Positions 38,000 through 46,685 of a DNA stretch of 64,000 nucleotides are shown here, in pieces. This stretch comes from Rhizobium jaguaris. Lineage in GTDB: Bacteria; Pseudomonadota; Alphaproteobacteria; Rhizobiales; Rhizobiaceae. The translations under genes were made by a program, and so were the position numbers. Numbering within the stretch: the stretch's first letter is position 1; the number at the start of each line of letters is the position of its first letter. The stretch spans positions 487,501 through 551,500 of the forward strand of contig NZ_CP032694.1 of assembly GCF_003627755.1 (NCBI RefSeq), in the 5' to 3' direction. The notes below the pieces were generated by a model that ran no database searches, was not told the DNA's origin, and was given only the letters and a program-made list of their open reading frames with translations.

Positions 38000-38356
38000 T
38001 CAGCCTGCTTTTGAGGGCCTTCTCACCGCGTTTCGTTTGACCCGCGTCCAGTCAATGCCGGCCAGCAAAAGCGAGAACTCCTGGGCACTCATCTGCATCG
38101 CGCCATCGCAGATCGGCGGCCAAACGAACTTTCCGCTTTCCAACCACTTTGTTGCCAGGATCATGCCTGATCCGTCCCAGTAAATGCAGCGAAGGCGATC
38201 GAGGCGCTTGGCGCGGAATACAAACACGTCGCCACAATAGGGATCGGCCGCAAGCGCTGACGCCACCAAGGCCACAAGCCCATTCATCCCGCGCCGGAAG
38301 TCGACAGGTTGCGTCGCAACCATGATCTTCGCGCCATTTGGCGAAACTCCGATCAC
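38000..38356 (-). CDS. tnpB: IS66 accessory protein TnpB
   Basis: 118 aa. IMVATQPVDFRRGMNGLVAL, GDVFVFRAKRLDRLR and LLLAGIDWTRVK are the IS66 TnpB signatures. It overlaps tnpA by 4 bp and precedes tnpC by 15 bp. It is required together with TnpA for IS66 transposition in characterised elements. Confidence 0.96.
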   Translation of the reverse strand: MIGVSPNGAKIMVATQPVDFRRGMNGLVALVASALAADPYCGDVFVFRAKRLDRLRCIYWDGSGMILATKWLESGKFVWPPICDGAMQMSAQEFSLLLAGIDWTRVKRNAVRRPSKAG

Positions 38357-38823
38357 CGGCGCCCTCGCAACGCCGCTACCATCGCCTGCGCCAGTTCAGG
38401 CGCCACCGAGCCGATGACCGTCATGCGTGCGCCCGCAATCTCGATCTCAATTCGGCCAGCGAGAACCTCCGGGGCATTCGATGGCGAGCCTTCGTGTCGT
38501 GCGCCATCCCCAACCACTGTCACCGGCACGAACACGGCAGGTGGCAAACTGGTCTTTGCCGACCGTTGAGAGGTTAGTCCGGCTTCCCGTCGCCACACAT
38601 TCAGCAAGCCGCGATTGACGCCCCAGCGCCTCGCAACAGCCGAAATGTTCACTTCAGGTTCTGCGCTCTCCGCGAGAATCCGCGCCTTCTCCTCGTCAGT
38701 CCAATTCCGCCGCTGCCGCCGACCGGTGATCATCTCGATCCGCCGATACTTTCCCTCATGCCTGGCTTCATGCATGCCTTCATCCATGACTTCAAGCATG
38801 GCATCAGCGCGATCTCCAACCAT
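38353..38823 (-). CDS. tnpA: IS66 accessory protein TnpA (helix-turn-helix)
   Basis: 156 aa if started at 38823. RRNWTDEEKARILAESAEP and VARRWGVNRGLLNVWRREAG form the helix-turn-helix. A start at the internal MITGRRQRR (about residue 31) is possible. Ends LAQAMVAALRGRR, overlapping tnpB. Confidence 0.92.
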   Translation of the reverse strand: MVGDRADAMLEVMDEGMHEARHEGKYRRIEMITGRRQRRNWTDEEKARILAESAEPEVNISAVARRWGVNRGLLNVWRREAGLTSQRSAKTSLPPAVFVPVTVVGDGARHEGSPSNAPEVLAGRIEIEIAGARMTVIGSVAPELAQAMVAALRGRR

Positions 38824-39501
38824 CCCGGTCCACTCCTATCAATGATAGAGCTTATCTCGCGGCCTCATTCACAAAAGAAAAGGTGGGCTGTTCGTCGCGC
38901 TCACGCTCTGAAAATCTACCTTCCAGAACTGCGGCGAGCGATGGAGGATCAAATCAACGCACTAAATACAGCCAAAGATATCTCCAAGGAATTTGATAAT
39001 ATCGCATTAGCAGAAATTTCTAAATCAAGATATATCCCTAGACTCGAGCGCTTTGGGCGGTACCATAGTACCCTTATCAATTTAGATGCAAAAATATCAG
39101 AGATAATATCAATATTAAACGACGATCGATTATACCTAGAAAAGTTGATTGACCTATTAGATACAGGACGCCTTAACGCTAGTATGGGATACTTAGAGAT
39201 TGAGGCCATGGAATCTGTGGAGAAGTCATTTAGCCGTGAAGATCAGGACCGGATCTATGAGAATGTCCTTTTGCGGTCTCAAAAGGCTGAAGTCGAATTT
39301 GGTCGAAAGTTCAAAGATGCAATGGAGACGGCTGCTGAACGTCTTCGCGCAGCAGAACCTAGGAATCCGAGAGTTTTGAAAGCAGCTCAGAAGCCTGAGA
39401 AAGGCTAGAGAGCCGCGGGCTCTGATGTGCGAGACTGCCACGAGTCGTCACTGCGGCTGCCTTTGAAGGTCGCGGCACCCCCCTAGATCGAAACCCTCGC
39501 T

Positions 39502-39524
39502 CGCCCAAGGAAGCATCCTGGGCG
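39502..39524 (+). terminator. Stem-loop terminator after the split cargo gene
   Basis: CGCCCAAGGA / TCCTGGGCG with one bulge and an AGCA loop, followed by a moderately T-rich run (GTTTCGCGTTT). It lies about 95 bp past the stop at 39408. Confidence 0.5.
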
Positions 39525-39566
39525 GTTTCGCGTTTGCAGGTTGTGTCCAGCTTTCACTTTCGCCAA

Positions 39567-39839
39567 TCACACGGAAACACATTTCTTCGGCAAATCCACA
39601 CTAACGAAATCCTTGGTAATCCGGCCAGATACGCAAGCGTAATTAGGCGGCTCAAGTGTTCCGATACAACGCAAAGCAAACCCACTTCCAAGATCGATAT
39701 CCTGTTCTACATCTTTCTTTGTCTTGAAATGCTGGCTCTTGCTCAAACTCAATCCCAATTCGTTCACGTCCACCTGGATGTCGCCTTCGATCCAATCTCC
39801 ATCAACTGTAACGTTTTGAAGCGTTATTTCAGTTCCCAT
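39567..39839 (-). CDS. Small hypothetical protein (cargo)
   Basis: 90 aa starting MGTEITLQNVTVDGDWIEGD after a strong ribosome site (GGAGAGGAG). It looks like an all-beta domain, with alternating hydrophobic strands and three cysteines in the second half (ALRCIGTL, YACVSG, KKCVSV). No signal peptide, no family recognised. Confidence 0.6.
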   Translation of the reverse strand: MGTEITLQNVTVDGDWIEGDIQVDVNELGLSLSKSQHFKTKKDVEQDIDLGSGFALRCIGTLEPPNYACVSGRITKDFVSVDLPKKCVSV

Positions 39840-40235
39840 AGCGAGCTCCTCTCCACGATGTGGTTTGATCAGTCTGCGAATTGGCCTCGATTTCGAACCA
39901 AGACAATCATTTCAGTCCTCATCTTTGAGGCCCTTCTCTCTCCGGAACACTTCATTGAGCACGGATAGATAATCTACCAGTAATTCGCCGTTGGAATGCG
40001 CCCTCTCCACTTCCGACCCCTCTTGCCGCGGGGAATCTGCCAGAGTTCCGTCCGAAGGCCTCGGATAAGGAGAAGCGAGGCGCCATCGGCTGGAGAACAA
40101 CAGAAGACCAAAATCCTACGCTCAACCAGCGCAAGCGATTGCACCAAGGCGCGGAGAACACAGAAGCTCACAGCGACGCATCAGAATCTTCCCCCCGCGC
40201 CTGTCGTTCGACGCGGCAGTCGCGGGGGCAATTGA
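39840..40235. other. Region with only a possible gene remnant
   Basis: About 400 bp. A 62-codon minus frame at 39912-40100 ends in a charged helical stretch (VDYLSVLNEVFRREKGLKDED) that could be the tail of a decayed gene. It has no ribosome site and no family resemblance. Confidence 0.35.
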
Positions 40236-40616
40236 TCAATCTAAAAATTGTACTGCCACCTGTAGCTGAGCCTTCACCACATCCCTAAACCGCTGGTAGG
40301 CGCCATAGCTCGCAGGATCCGTCCCATGCGCGCCAATAGGACAACTTCCTGCCAAACTGCTGATTAATGTGTCCCATTGACTCAGACCAGAATCGATCTG
40401 TTGTTTGGCATCCGGTATCCGACCTTGTGCCAAGGCCACTCTTGCGTTGTCGAACGCTTTTATCGCCGCGTTACCGGGCTGCTGCCTCGATTGCCAGTCC
40501 AATGGGGGGCCTCCGTTCTTACCGAATCCGCAACCCTGGCTCATTGACCCCATTTGATCTTGGAAATGAGGGATTGCGTCATCCAGGATCGCATTTACTT
40601 TGTCGACGGCATTCAT
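40236..40616 (-). CDS. Small hypothetical protein (cargo)
   Basis: 126 aa starting MNAVDKVNAILDDAIPHFQD after GGAGAGGAG, 7 nt from the ATG. Largely helical, with FDNARVALAQGRIPDAKQQI and YGAYQRFRDVVKAQLQ. The ribosome site closely matches that of the gene at 39839. No family recognised; cytosolic by appearance. Confidence 0.6.
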   Translation of the reverse strand: MNAVDKVNAILDDAIPHFQDQMGSMSQGCGFGKNGGPPLDWQSRQQPGNAAIKAFDNARVALAQGRIPDAKQQIDSGLSQWDTLISSLAGSCPIGAHGTDPASYGAYQRFRDVVKAQLQVAVQFLD

Positions 40617-41040
40617 TGGTAGTCTCCTCTCCTTTGGCTACACTAATGATATGTATAGGCGTCGCGGCCATTCGCGTCGCCGAATGCAACGTTGACGGAA
40701 AAAGAACTCCACGAAGGATCAAGATCGACGAGTGTGACGAGTTAGTGCTTTGGGAGCGTGCGATATACAAGCCATCGAGGCCCCCATGCCTTGACTTCCT
40801 CATAGACAACCCCAAGCGATGACTCAAAATTGAGGGTCTTTCTGAGGATAATCGCCGACTATAGCGGAAGTACGGTCCACAGTCTAGAGTTGATTTAGCG
40901 ATCACGAGGCGCGTGTTCACCCAACTCTGAAGCAACCAAACATGAATAGAGTTGATGGCGGGCTGCCATGAGATGACCATCCGCTTGCAGCCGCGCGCAT
41001 CAGGGAACATCTCGAGATCGACGGAGCTTTCCAGCTTGGC
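40617..41040. other. Right subterminal region of the element, no firm gene
   Basis: About 420 bp. A 58-codon plus frame at 40646-40822 and a minus frame at 40579-41010 exist. Neither has a ribosome site or recognisable family; the minus frame may preserve a gene fragment near the right end. Confidence 0.35.
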
Positions 41041-41065
41041 TTTTTTATTCGTATCTCCTTACCCC
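41041..41065 (-). repeat. Right terminal inverted repeat of the casposon-like element
   Basis: Read on the minus strand it begins GGGGTAAGGAGATAC then GAATAAAAAA, differing from the left end at one of 25 positions. It abuts the right 14 bp target copy. Confidence 0.92.
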
Positions 41066-41079
41066 TAATTTCTGCCAAC
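41066..41079 (+). repeat. Right copy of the 14 bp target-site duplication
   Basis: TAATTTCTGCCAAC, identical to 20298-20311. The comM start lies 62 bp downstream, so the insertion is in the comM upstream region. Confidence 0.93.
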
Positions 41080-41141
41080 ATGCAACCCATAGTCTGTTGT
41101 GGAAAATTGATAGCGGTAAACGGGTTAAAAGAGGGCTGGGG

Positions 41142-42674
41142 ATGGTGGCGCGCGTCAGCACGGTGGCGTTTCAGGGCATTGAGGGCGTTCCCGTCGAGGT
41201 TCAGGTGATGATCTCCCCCGGCAAGGTACTGATGCATATTGTCGGCCTGCCGGACAAGGCGGTGGCCGAAAGCCGCGAACGGGTGCAGGCAGCCCTTCAT
41301 GCCTCCGGCCTGTCGCTGCCGCCGAAGAAGGTAACGGTCAATCTCGCACCTGCGGACCTGCCCAAGGAGGGCAGCCATTTCGATCTTGCGATCGCGCTCG
41401 GGCTGATGGCGGCGCTGGGCGCGATTCCGGCCGATGCGCTTGCGGCCTATAGCGTCATCGGCGAGCTCAACCTCGATGGCACGATTGCGCCGGTCGCCGG
41501 TGCGCTGCCGGCCGCGATCGCCGCCAATGCGATCGGCAAGGGCCTGATATGCCCGGCCGAAAGCGGTCCCGAGGCCGCCTGGGCCGGCGCAGAGATCGAT
41601 ATTCTCGCCCCGCGCAGCCTGATCGCACTCGCCAATCATTTCCGCGGCACCCAGGTGCTGTCGCGGCCCGAACCGGCGATCCGCGCCAATGCCGCCAATT
41701 TCCCCGACCTCGCTGACATCAAGGGGCAGGAGAGCGCCAAACGGGCACTGGAAGTGGCGGCGGCTGGGGGGCATAATTTGCTTTTCGTCGGTCCGCCAGG
41801 GTCCGGCAAGTCGATGCTGGCTTCGCGCCTGCCGTCCATTCTACCGCCGTTGTCGACGGCGGAGCTGCTGGAAGTGTCGATGATCCATTCCGTTGCCGGT
41901 CAGCTTTCGGGCGGAAAGCTCTCAGATCGCCGGCCCTATCGCACGCCGCATCATTCCGCCACCATGGCGGCGCTGGTCGGCGGCGGCTTGCGCGCCAGAC
42001 CGGGTGAGGTTTCGCTGGCGCATCATGGCGTTCTGTTTCTGGACGAGCTTCCGGAGTTTTCGCCGCAGGCACTGGACGCGCTACGCCAGCCCTTGGAGTC
42101 GGGCGAATGCGTCATCGCCAGGGCCAATCATCGCGTTTCCTATCCGGCCAGCATCCAGCTCGTCGCTGCGATGAATCCCTGCCGTTGCGGCATGGCCGGC
42201 GAGCCGCGCCACACCTGCGCCCGCGGCCCGCGTTGCATGACGGATTATCAGGGCCGCATTTCCGGACCGCTGCTGGACCGTATCGATATCCGCCTCGACG
42301 TGCCTGCCGTCTCCGCGGCCGATCTGATCCGTCCGACGACGGCCGAGAAGAGCGCCGATGTCGCCCTTCGTGTCGCCCGCGCTCGAGAGCGGCAGCGCGA
42401 ACGCTTCGAGGCTGCCGGGATGAAGGGGATTTCCACTAACGCCCGCTGCTCGACATCGATGATCGAAACGATCGCCGAGCCGGACGCGGCCGGCCTGCAA
42501 TTGCTGCGCGATGCAGCGGAGAAGATGAAGTTTTCCGCCCGCGGCTATCATCGCGTCCTGAAAGTGGCGCGCACGCTCGCCGATCTCGACGACAAGCAAA
42601 CGGTCGGGCGCATCCATCTGGCGGAGGCCATTTCCTACCGCATTGCCGGCGAACGGCTGACTGCGGCGGCGTGA
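41142..42674 (+). CDS. comM: ComM/YifB family Mg-chelatase-like AAA+ ATPase
   Basis: 510 aa from the ATG at 41142 (MVARVSTVAFQGIEGV, the family start); the frame extends to 41097. An N-terminal Lon-protease-like substrate domain is followed by the AAA+ domain with Walker A VGPPGSGKSML, Walker B GVLFLDELPEF and sensor AMNPCRCG. ComM is a hexameric branch-migration helicase used in natural transformation and recombination. The gene normally follows gshB in rhizobia; here they are separated by the mobile element. Confidence 0.94.
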   Translation: MVARVSTVAFQGIEGVPVEVQVMISPGKVLMHIVGLPDKAVAESRERVQAALHASGLSLPPKKVTVNLAPADLPKEGSHFDLAIALGLMAALGAIPADALAAYSVIGELNLDGTIAPVAGALPAAIAANAIGKGLICPAESGPEAAWAGAEIDILAPRSLIALANHFRGTQVLSRPEPAIRANAANFPDLADIKGQESAKRALEVAAAGGHNLLFVGPPGSGKSMLASRLPSILPPLSTAELLEVSMIHSVAGQLSGGKLSDRRPYRTPHHSATMAALVGGGLRARPGEVSLAHHGVLFLDELPEFSPQALDALRQPLESGECVIARANHRVSYPASIQLVAAMNPCRCGMAGEPRHTCARGPRCMTDYQGRISGPLLDRIDIRLDVPAVSAADLIRPTTAEKSADVALRVARARERQRERFEAAGMKGISTNARCSTSMIETIAEPDAAGLQLLRDAAEKMKFSARGYHRVLKVARTLADLDDKQTVGRIHLAEAISYRIAGERLTAAA

Positions 42675-42845
42675 ACCCAAGCTGGGGCTGATGGTGTCGA
42701 GTAGCGAGACGCAGTTTGCGTGCGGGCGACCGAATGCGCTAGGAAAGCTTCAATTGTCGTTCGAACCGAATAGCGCCGCCGCATGAATACAGACCTGTCC
42801 TTTGATCCTGGCACCGGCGCGATTTGCATCGGCGATACCACTCTC

Positions 42846-44367
42846 ATGTTCGCCCTTACAAGATGCAGGAATAGAAAAATCGTCGCCCTGTCGTCAGGGC
42901 GTTTCGTTTGGTGTGGATGCATCCTGGGGAAAGCAGGAAGCACGGTCATATAACGACGGTTGATCATGCTCTGATGCGCGGGTTGGTTACCGCCGGACCT
43001 GATGCGTCGCGGAGCTTCCTCTGTCTAGTTCGCAGCGTCGGAATGTAACCGGCTGATAGTGGAATCGAGGGTTCTCCTGCCGTGACCGTGCCCCCAGCCT
43101 TGCCCAGGCGCATATGGCTTTTTGACTCTTCTGTCCTCCTTGTTGAGTTCAGGATTGAGCTATACTCAACGCGGTGAGACCTGGCATGCAATCGCCCAGA
43201 CGAATCCGGATAATTCGCGAGCGATCGCCGTGGTTACGGTCGTTGCCGGCTTTCCGGCCTTCGTGAGCTTGCGATAGCGGCCGCACAGCCGCTCCTGCGC
43301 CTTCCATGCCGTGTCGCGGATCGCTTTTGGGAGCTGCTCCTGGCGGATCAACTGATCACGGCTGATCTTTGCGGGAAACCGATAACTCCAAGCGGCTTCA
43401 ATCAGCATTCGACGCGCCGTTGTATTGCCTGCTTTTGTAATGCCGCCCTGCCGCCGAGTTCCACCGCTTGAATGCTCCGATGGTACCAGCCCGAGATAGG
43501 CCATTAATTGGCGCGGGTTTGTGAAGCGGCTGAGATCGCCCAATTCGGCAATCATCGTAGCGGCCGTCACCAGAGCCATGCCGCGCAGTGATTGCAGCGC
43601 GACGACCACCGGAGCCAATGACCAGTCACTCAACATGGTCTCGATCTGCTTCGTCAGCCGATCCCGCCGCTCAGTTGCCGCCTCGATTGTGGCGATGTGA
43701 TCCTGGAGAACGATTTGGTGGATTGGCTGTTCAAAGCAAAGACCGGCCAACCAACGGCGGTGCATCTGCGTCCAGGCCGGCCGGCTGTAGTGAAAGCCAT
43801 GACGAAGCAGAAATCCGCTGAGCTGCTGGCGCGCTTGCCGCAAGCTGCGCACAGCGGCAAGCCGTGCCCGAACCAGATCACGCATCGCCTCATGGGCTGT
43901 ATCTGGTATCCAAACAGCGCTCAGTTCTCCAGCGCGATGAAGTCTTGCCAGATTGTTGGCATCCCGACGGTCTGTCTTGATGCGATCGCCTGGTTTGTGC
44001 GGGATCAAAGAAGGGGCGACGACCACGCAATCATGACCTGCGGCAGACAGTTGCCGCTGAATGCCGTAGCCGCAAGGTCCCGCTTCGTAGCAAAACTTCA
44101 ATGTCCGACCCGGCTGCGAAAGCTTGGCCAGCATGCGGGTCAAGGCCGTTGGCGTATTGACGATCTGGCCAAACGCGCGCGCGTCACCGCGCCCACCGCC
44201 GTCAGCGAGCGCCACCGCGATCGTCTCTTTGTGAACATCCAATCCGACATATGTGATAGTCTCGTCCATGGCCCGTCTCCTATGCATGAGGCTCTACGAG
44301 GGCATCGCTCTCGCAACCCTCGATACCTGCATATTGTGAGACGGGTCACCCGGTCCCAGGCGAACAT
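42846..44367 (-). mobile_element. IS110 family (IS1111-like) insertion sequence
   Basis: Encodes an IS110-type transposase. Short inverted repeats ATGTTCGCC (42846-42854) and GGCGAACAT (44359-44367) lie at or just inside the ends, as in the IS1111 subgroup; true ends may be a few bases further out. No direct duplication was seen, as usual for this family. The stretch 42855-43165 past the transposase is non-coding and holds a strong hairpin CGCCCTG-TCGT-CAGGGCG at 42884-42901. Confidence 0.8.
43166..44269 (-). CDS. IS110 family transposase
   Basis: 367 aa from MDETITYVGLDVHKETIAVAL. The N-terminal DEDD (RuvC-like) domain has GLDVHKE, FCYEAGPCGYG and KTDRRDANNLARL. The C-terminal transposase_20 domain has LQSLRGMALVTAATMIAELG and LMAYLGLVPSEHSSGG, with the serine implicated in IS110 catalysis nearby (SGGTRRQGGITKAGN). 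Full length, likely functional. Confidence 0.96.
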   Translation of the reverse strand: MDETITYVGLDVHKETIAVALADGGGRGDARAFGQIVNTPTALTRMLAKLSQPGRTLKFCYEAGPCGYGIQRQLSAAGHDCVVVAPSLIPHKPGDRIKTDRRDANNLARLHRAGELSAVWIPDTAHEAMRDLVRARLAAVRSLRQARQQLSGFLLRHGFHYSRPAWTQMHRRWLAGLCFEQPIHQIVLQDHIATIEAATERRDRLTKQIETMLSDWSLAPVVVALQSLRGMALVTAATMIAELGDLSRFTNPRQLMAYLGLVPSEHSSGGTRRQGGITKAGNTTARRMLIEAAWSYRFPAKISRDQLIRQEQLPKAIRDTAWKAQERLCGRYRKLTKAGKPATTVTTAIARELSGFVWAIACQVSPR

Positions 44368-44784
44368 TTAGTCTAGCCTGAAAGCATTTCAGGAGAAATC
44401 GACCGTCCAGGCGCTGGTGTCGCCATGGGTTGGTGGGTCGCGCGATCTAAAGAATGGCTACGAGTGGCTACAGCTTCGCGGCCTTGCCTTCGGAAAGCAT
44501 CCGGCTGGCCTTTCTCTCTGTTTTCATCATGGGAAGCTGATTAGTTCAGATTGGGGCGTTTCGTTGCCGGGTGCACCAATGGAGGGTGGCTGGCCAACGC
44601 AGCAAGCCATCGATCAGGAGATTGCATTCGTACGGCGGATTTTGACGGCGTTGTTTCAGACGGAGCTAACAACAGGTGCACTCGAGTTCAGTTGGGGTAC
44701 TGTATGGAGCAAGTTCGATCCCAAGGGGTTCTTGGCAAGCCATGGCATAAGATACCGCCAGCTGTGAGGCTCGGTTGGCAAAAG

Positions 44785-44808
44785 AAAAGGGGCGCCCGTG
44801 CCCCTTTT
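44785..44808. terminator. Bidirectional terminator between the split gene and cysK
   Basis: Perfect 9 bp stem AAAAGGGGC / GCCCCTTTT with a 6 nt loop and T-rich tracts on both strands. It lies just past the cysK stop on the minus strand. Confidence 0.85.
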
Positions 44809-44833
44809 CCGTAGTCGTTGCCTGATCTTAAGC

Positions 44834-45802
<969 letters not shown>

Positions 45803-45937
45803 GGGTAGCTCTCCCTTTATTGGAATTGTAGAGGCACAATAGGGTCAAACGTCAGCGGAAACCAGGATGCGATCACTCTGCCGATCCTATCCCTTGGGAA
45901 AAGAATCTCCCGCGAGACTTTCCCGGGAAAGCTTTTT

Positions 45938-46555
45938 TCAGGCCGCGCGGGTGGCGATGAAGGCGGCCGTGCCGGCGAGAATGCTGGCGGCGGTCCGGTT
46001 CAAAATCTGCAGCGCTTTCGGTCGCTTAAGGAAGGTCCGGGCGCGGGAAGCGAGCAGCATATAGGGAACCAGGACCACCAGAAGCACCAGGAAGGTCACC
46101 GCGAGCAGCATGGCATATTCGCGAAGCCCGATGCTGCGGATATCGATCAGCGTCGGAACCAGAGCCACGTAGAACAGCATGGTCTTCGGGTTGCCAAGCG
46201 TTACCAGCAGACCGGACAGGAAGGACATGCCGACGCTGGTCGATTTCTTCGCCGCGACATTGGTGGTGAGCAGCCCGGCGGTCCAGAGCTTCCAGGCGAT
46301 ATAGGCAAGATAGAGCGCACCGGCGATCTTGATGACGATGAAGACCTCGGTGAAGGTCTGTGCTACGAAGGCGAGGCCGAGAATGACCGCCGTCAGGTAG
46401 ATCGTGTCGCCGAGTACAAGGCCGAGGCCCATGAAAAAGGTCTCGCGGAAGCCTGAACCAAGCGCGCGGGCAACGATCGCGGTGATGCCCGGACCCGGAA
46501 TTGCCGCTGCGATGAAGAGAGCGCCGCTATAGGCGAGCAGGACTGCAAGCGTCAT
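45938..46555 (-). CDS. LysE family amino acid/metabolite exporter
   Basis: 205 aa from the ATG at 46555, with GGAGGAA 6 nt upstream. Six-helix LysE/RhtB topology with the family motif AAAIPGPGITAIVARALGSG near residue 15 and SGLLVTLGNPKTMLFY in the middle. An inner-membrane exporter of amino acids or related small molecules. Separated from cysK by 135 bp on the same strand. Confidence 0.9.
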   Translation of the reverse strand: MTLAVLLAYSGALFIAAAIPGPGITAIVARALGSGFRETFFMGLGLVLGDTIYLTAVILGLAFVAQTFTEVFIVIKIAGALYLAYIAWKLWTAGLLTTNVAAKKSTSVGMSFLSGLLVTLGNPKTMLFYVALVPTLIDIRSIGLREYAMLLAVTFLVLLVVLVPYMLLASRARTFLKRPKALQILNRTAASILAGTAAFIATRAA

Positions 46556-46685
46556 GGTGCGTTCCTCCAGCAACAGATGCTTGCTCTATCGTACCACTCC
46601 TGTGTTTTCAAGCGATTGCGCAAACGACAGGAACATACTACCAAAGGGTTAACAGGCCGTCGAAACTGTGTTGCATAAGGCTCCC

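Larger units (their letters stand above)
35756..38904 (-). mobile_element. IS66 family insertion sequence with UPF0149 passenger gene
   Basis: 3149 bp. The left end begins GTGAGCGCAATGAATGGCCC; the right end read inward begins GTGAGCGCGACGAACAGCCC. A perfect 8 bp duplication GCTCTGAA flanks it (35748-35755, 38905-38912), the size expected for IS66. Genes in transcription order: tnpA, tnpB, tnpC and a UPF0149 gene, with 4 bp start/stop overlaps between tnpA/tnpB and tnpC/UPF0149. Confidence 0.95.
35520..39408 (+). pseudogene. Membrane-anchored coiled-coil protein gene split by IS66
   Basis: Exonic parts 35520-35755 and 38913-39408. Removing the IS66 and one GCTCTGAA duplication rejoins the frame exactly (STIALK-IYLPELRRAM), giving a 243 aa protein. 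It has an N-terminal transmembrane helix (LEILLIIAGIVGIFGWM) followed by long charged helices (ASLDEVQSESTTIRAELAE, DLLDTGRLNASMGYLEIEAM). Family not recognised. The 5' part alone encodes a 79 aa membrane peptide, and the 3' part can be read from an ATG within the IS end. Confidence 0.75.
20312..41065. mobile_element. Casposon-like transposon (20.75 kb) with solo Cas1
   Basis: Boundaries are read directly: 25 bp terminal inverted repeats with one mismatch and a 14 bp direct duplication of the target. Excluding nested IS3, IS21, IS3 and IS66 elements, all with their own identifiable ends, the only DNA-integrating enzyme is the Cas1 at 25080-26198. Casposons are transposons that use a Cas1 homologue as integrase and create duplications of about 14-15 bp. 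Cargo: a NACHT NTPase (20968-24402) and unknown genes at 26421, 28181, 32757, 32881, 34042, 34274, 35520, 39839 and 40616. No family B polymerase, HNH nuclease, Cas2 or CRISPR array was seen. Base composition is more A+T-rich than the flanks. It lies between gshB and comM, ending 76 bp before the comM start. That Cas1 moved it is inference. Confidence 0.8.
42783..44767 (+). pseudogene. Small unknown gene split by an IS110/IS1111 element
   Basis: The 5' piece starts at 42783 with MNTDLSFDPGTGAICIGDTT and reaches the IS at about 42846. The 3' piece resumes after the IS near 44375 as SLKAFQEKSTVQALVSPW and continues to the stop at 44767 (...KFDPKGFLASHGIRYRQL). Joined, they give about 150 residues with a plausible continuous frame (IGDTTL-SLKAFQEK). 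Short proteins with this start pattern are uncharacterised. The exact junction depends on IS ends that leave no target duplication, so the join is inference. Confidence 0.55.

Noticed and set aside
40579..41010. 143-codon minus frame near the right end
   Set aside because: Overlaps the well-supported gene at 40236-40616, has no ribosome site and matches no family; at most a decayed fragment.
20312..41065. The element as a Tn7-like, integrative-conjugative or tyrosine-integrase island
   Set aside because: No TnsABC/TniQ, conjugation genes, or tyrosine/serine integrase were found, and the 14 bp duplication with inverted ends does not fit the 5 bp Tn7 duplication or an att core with non-inverted ends.
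20312..41065. A CRISPR-Cas locus around cas1
   Set aside because: No cas2, no effector genes and no regularly spaced repeats were seen on either strand.
41097..41141. Extended comM start at 41097
   Set aside because: The family begins MVARVSTVAFQG at 41142; the extra 15 residues are in the leader next to the transposon end.
42884..42901. Hairpin CGCCCTG-TCGT-CAGGGCG as terminator of comM
   Set aside because: It lies inside the IS110 element, about 200 bp past comM and beyond the split gene start, so it belongs to the IS.
45905..45940. Hairpin CTTTCCC/GGGAAAG with T-run downstream of the LysE gene as a plus-strand terminator
   Set aside because: No plus-strand gene ends here; its polarity does not fit the minus-strand LysE gene.
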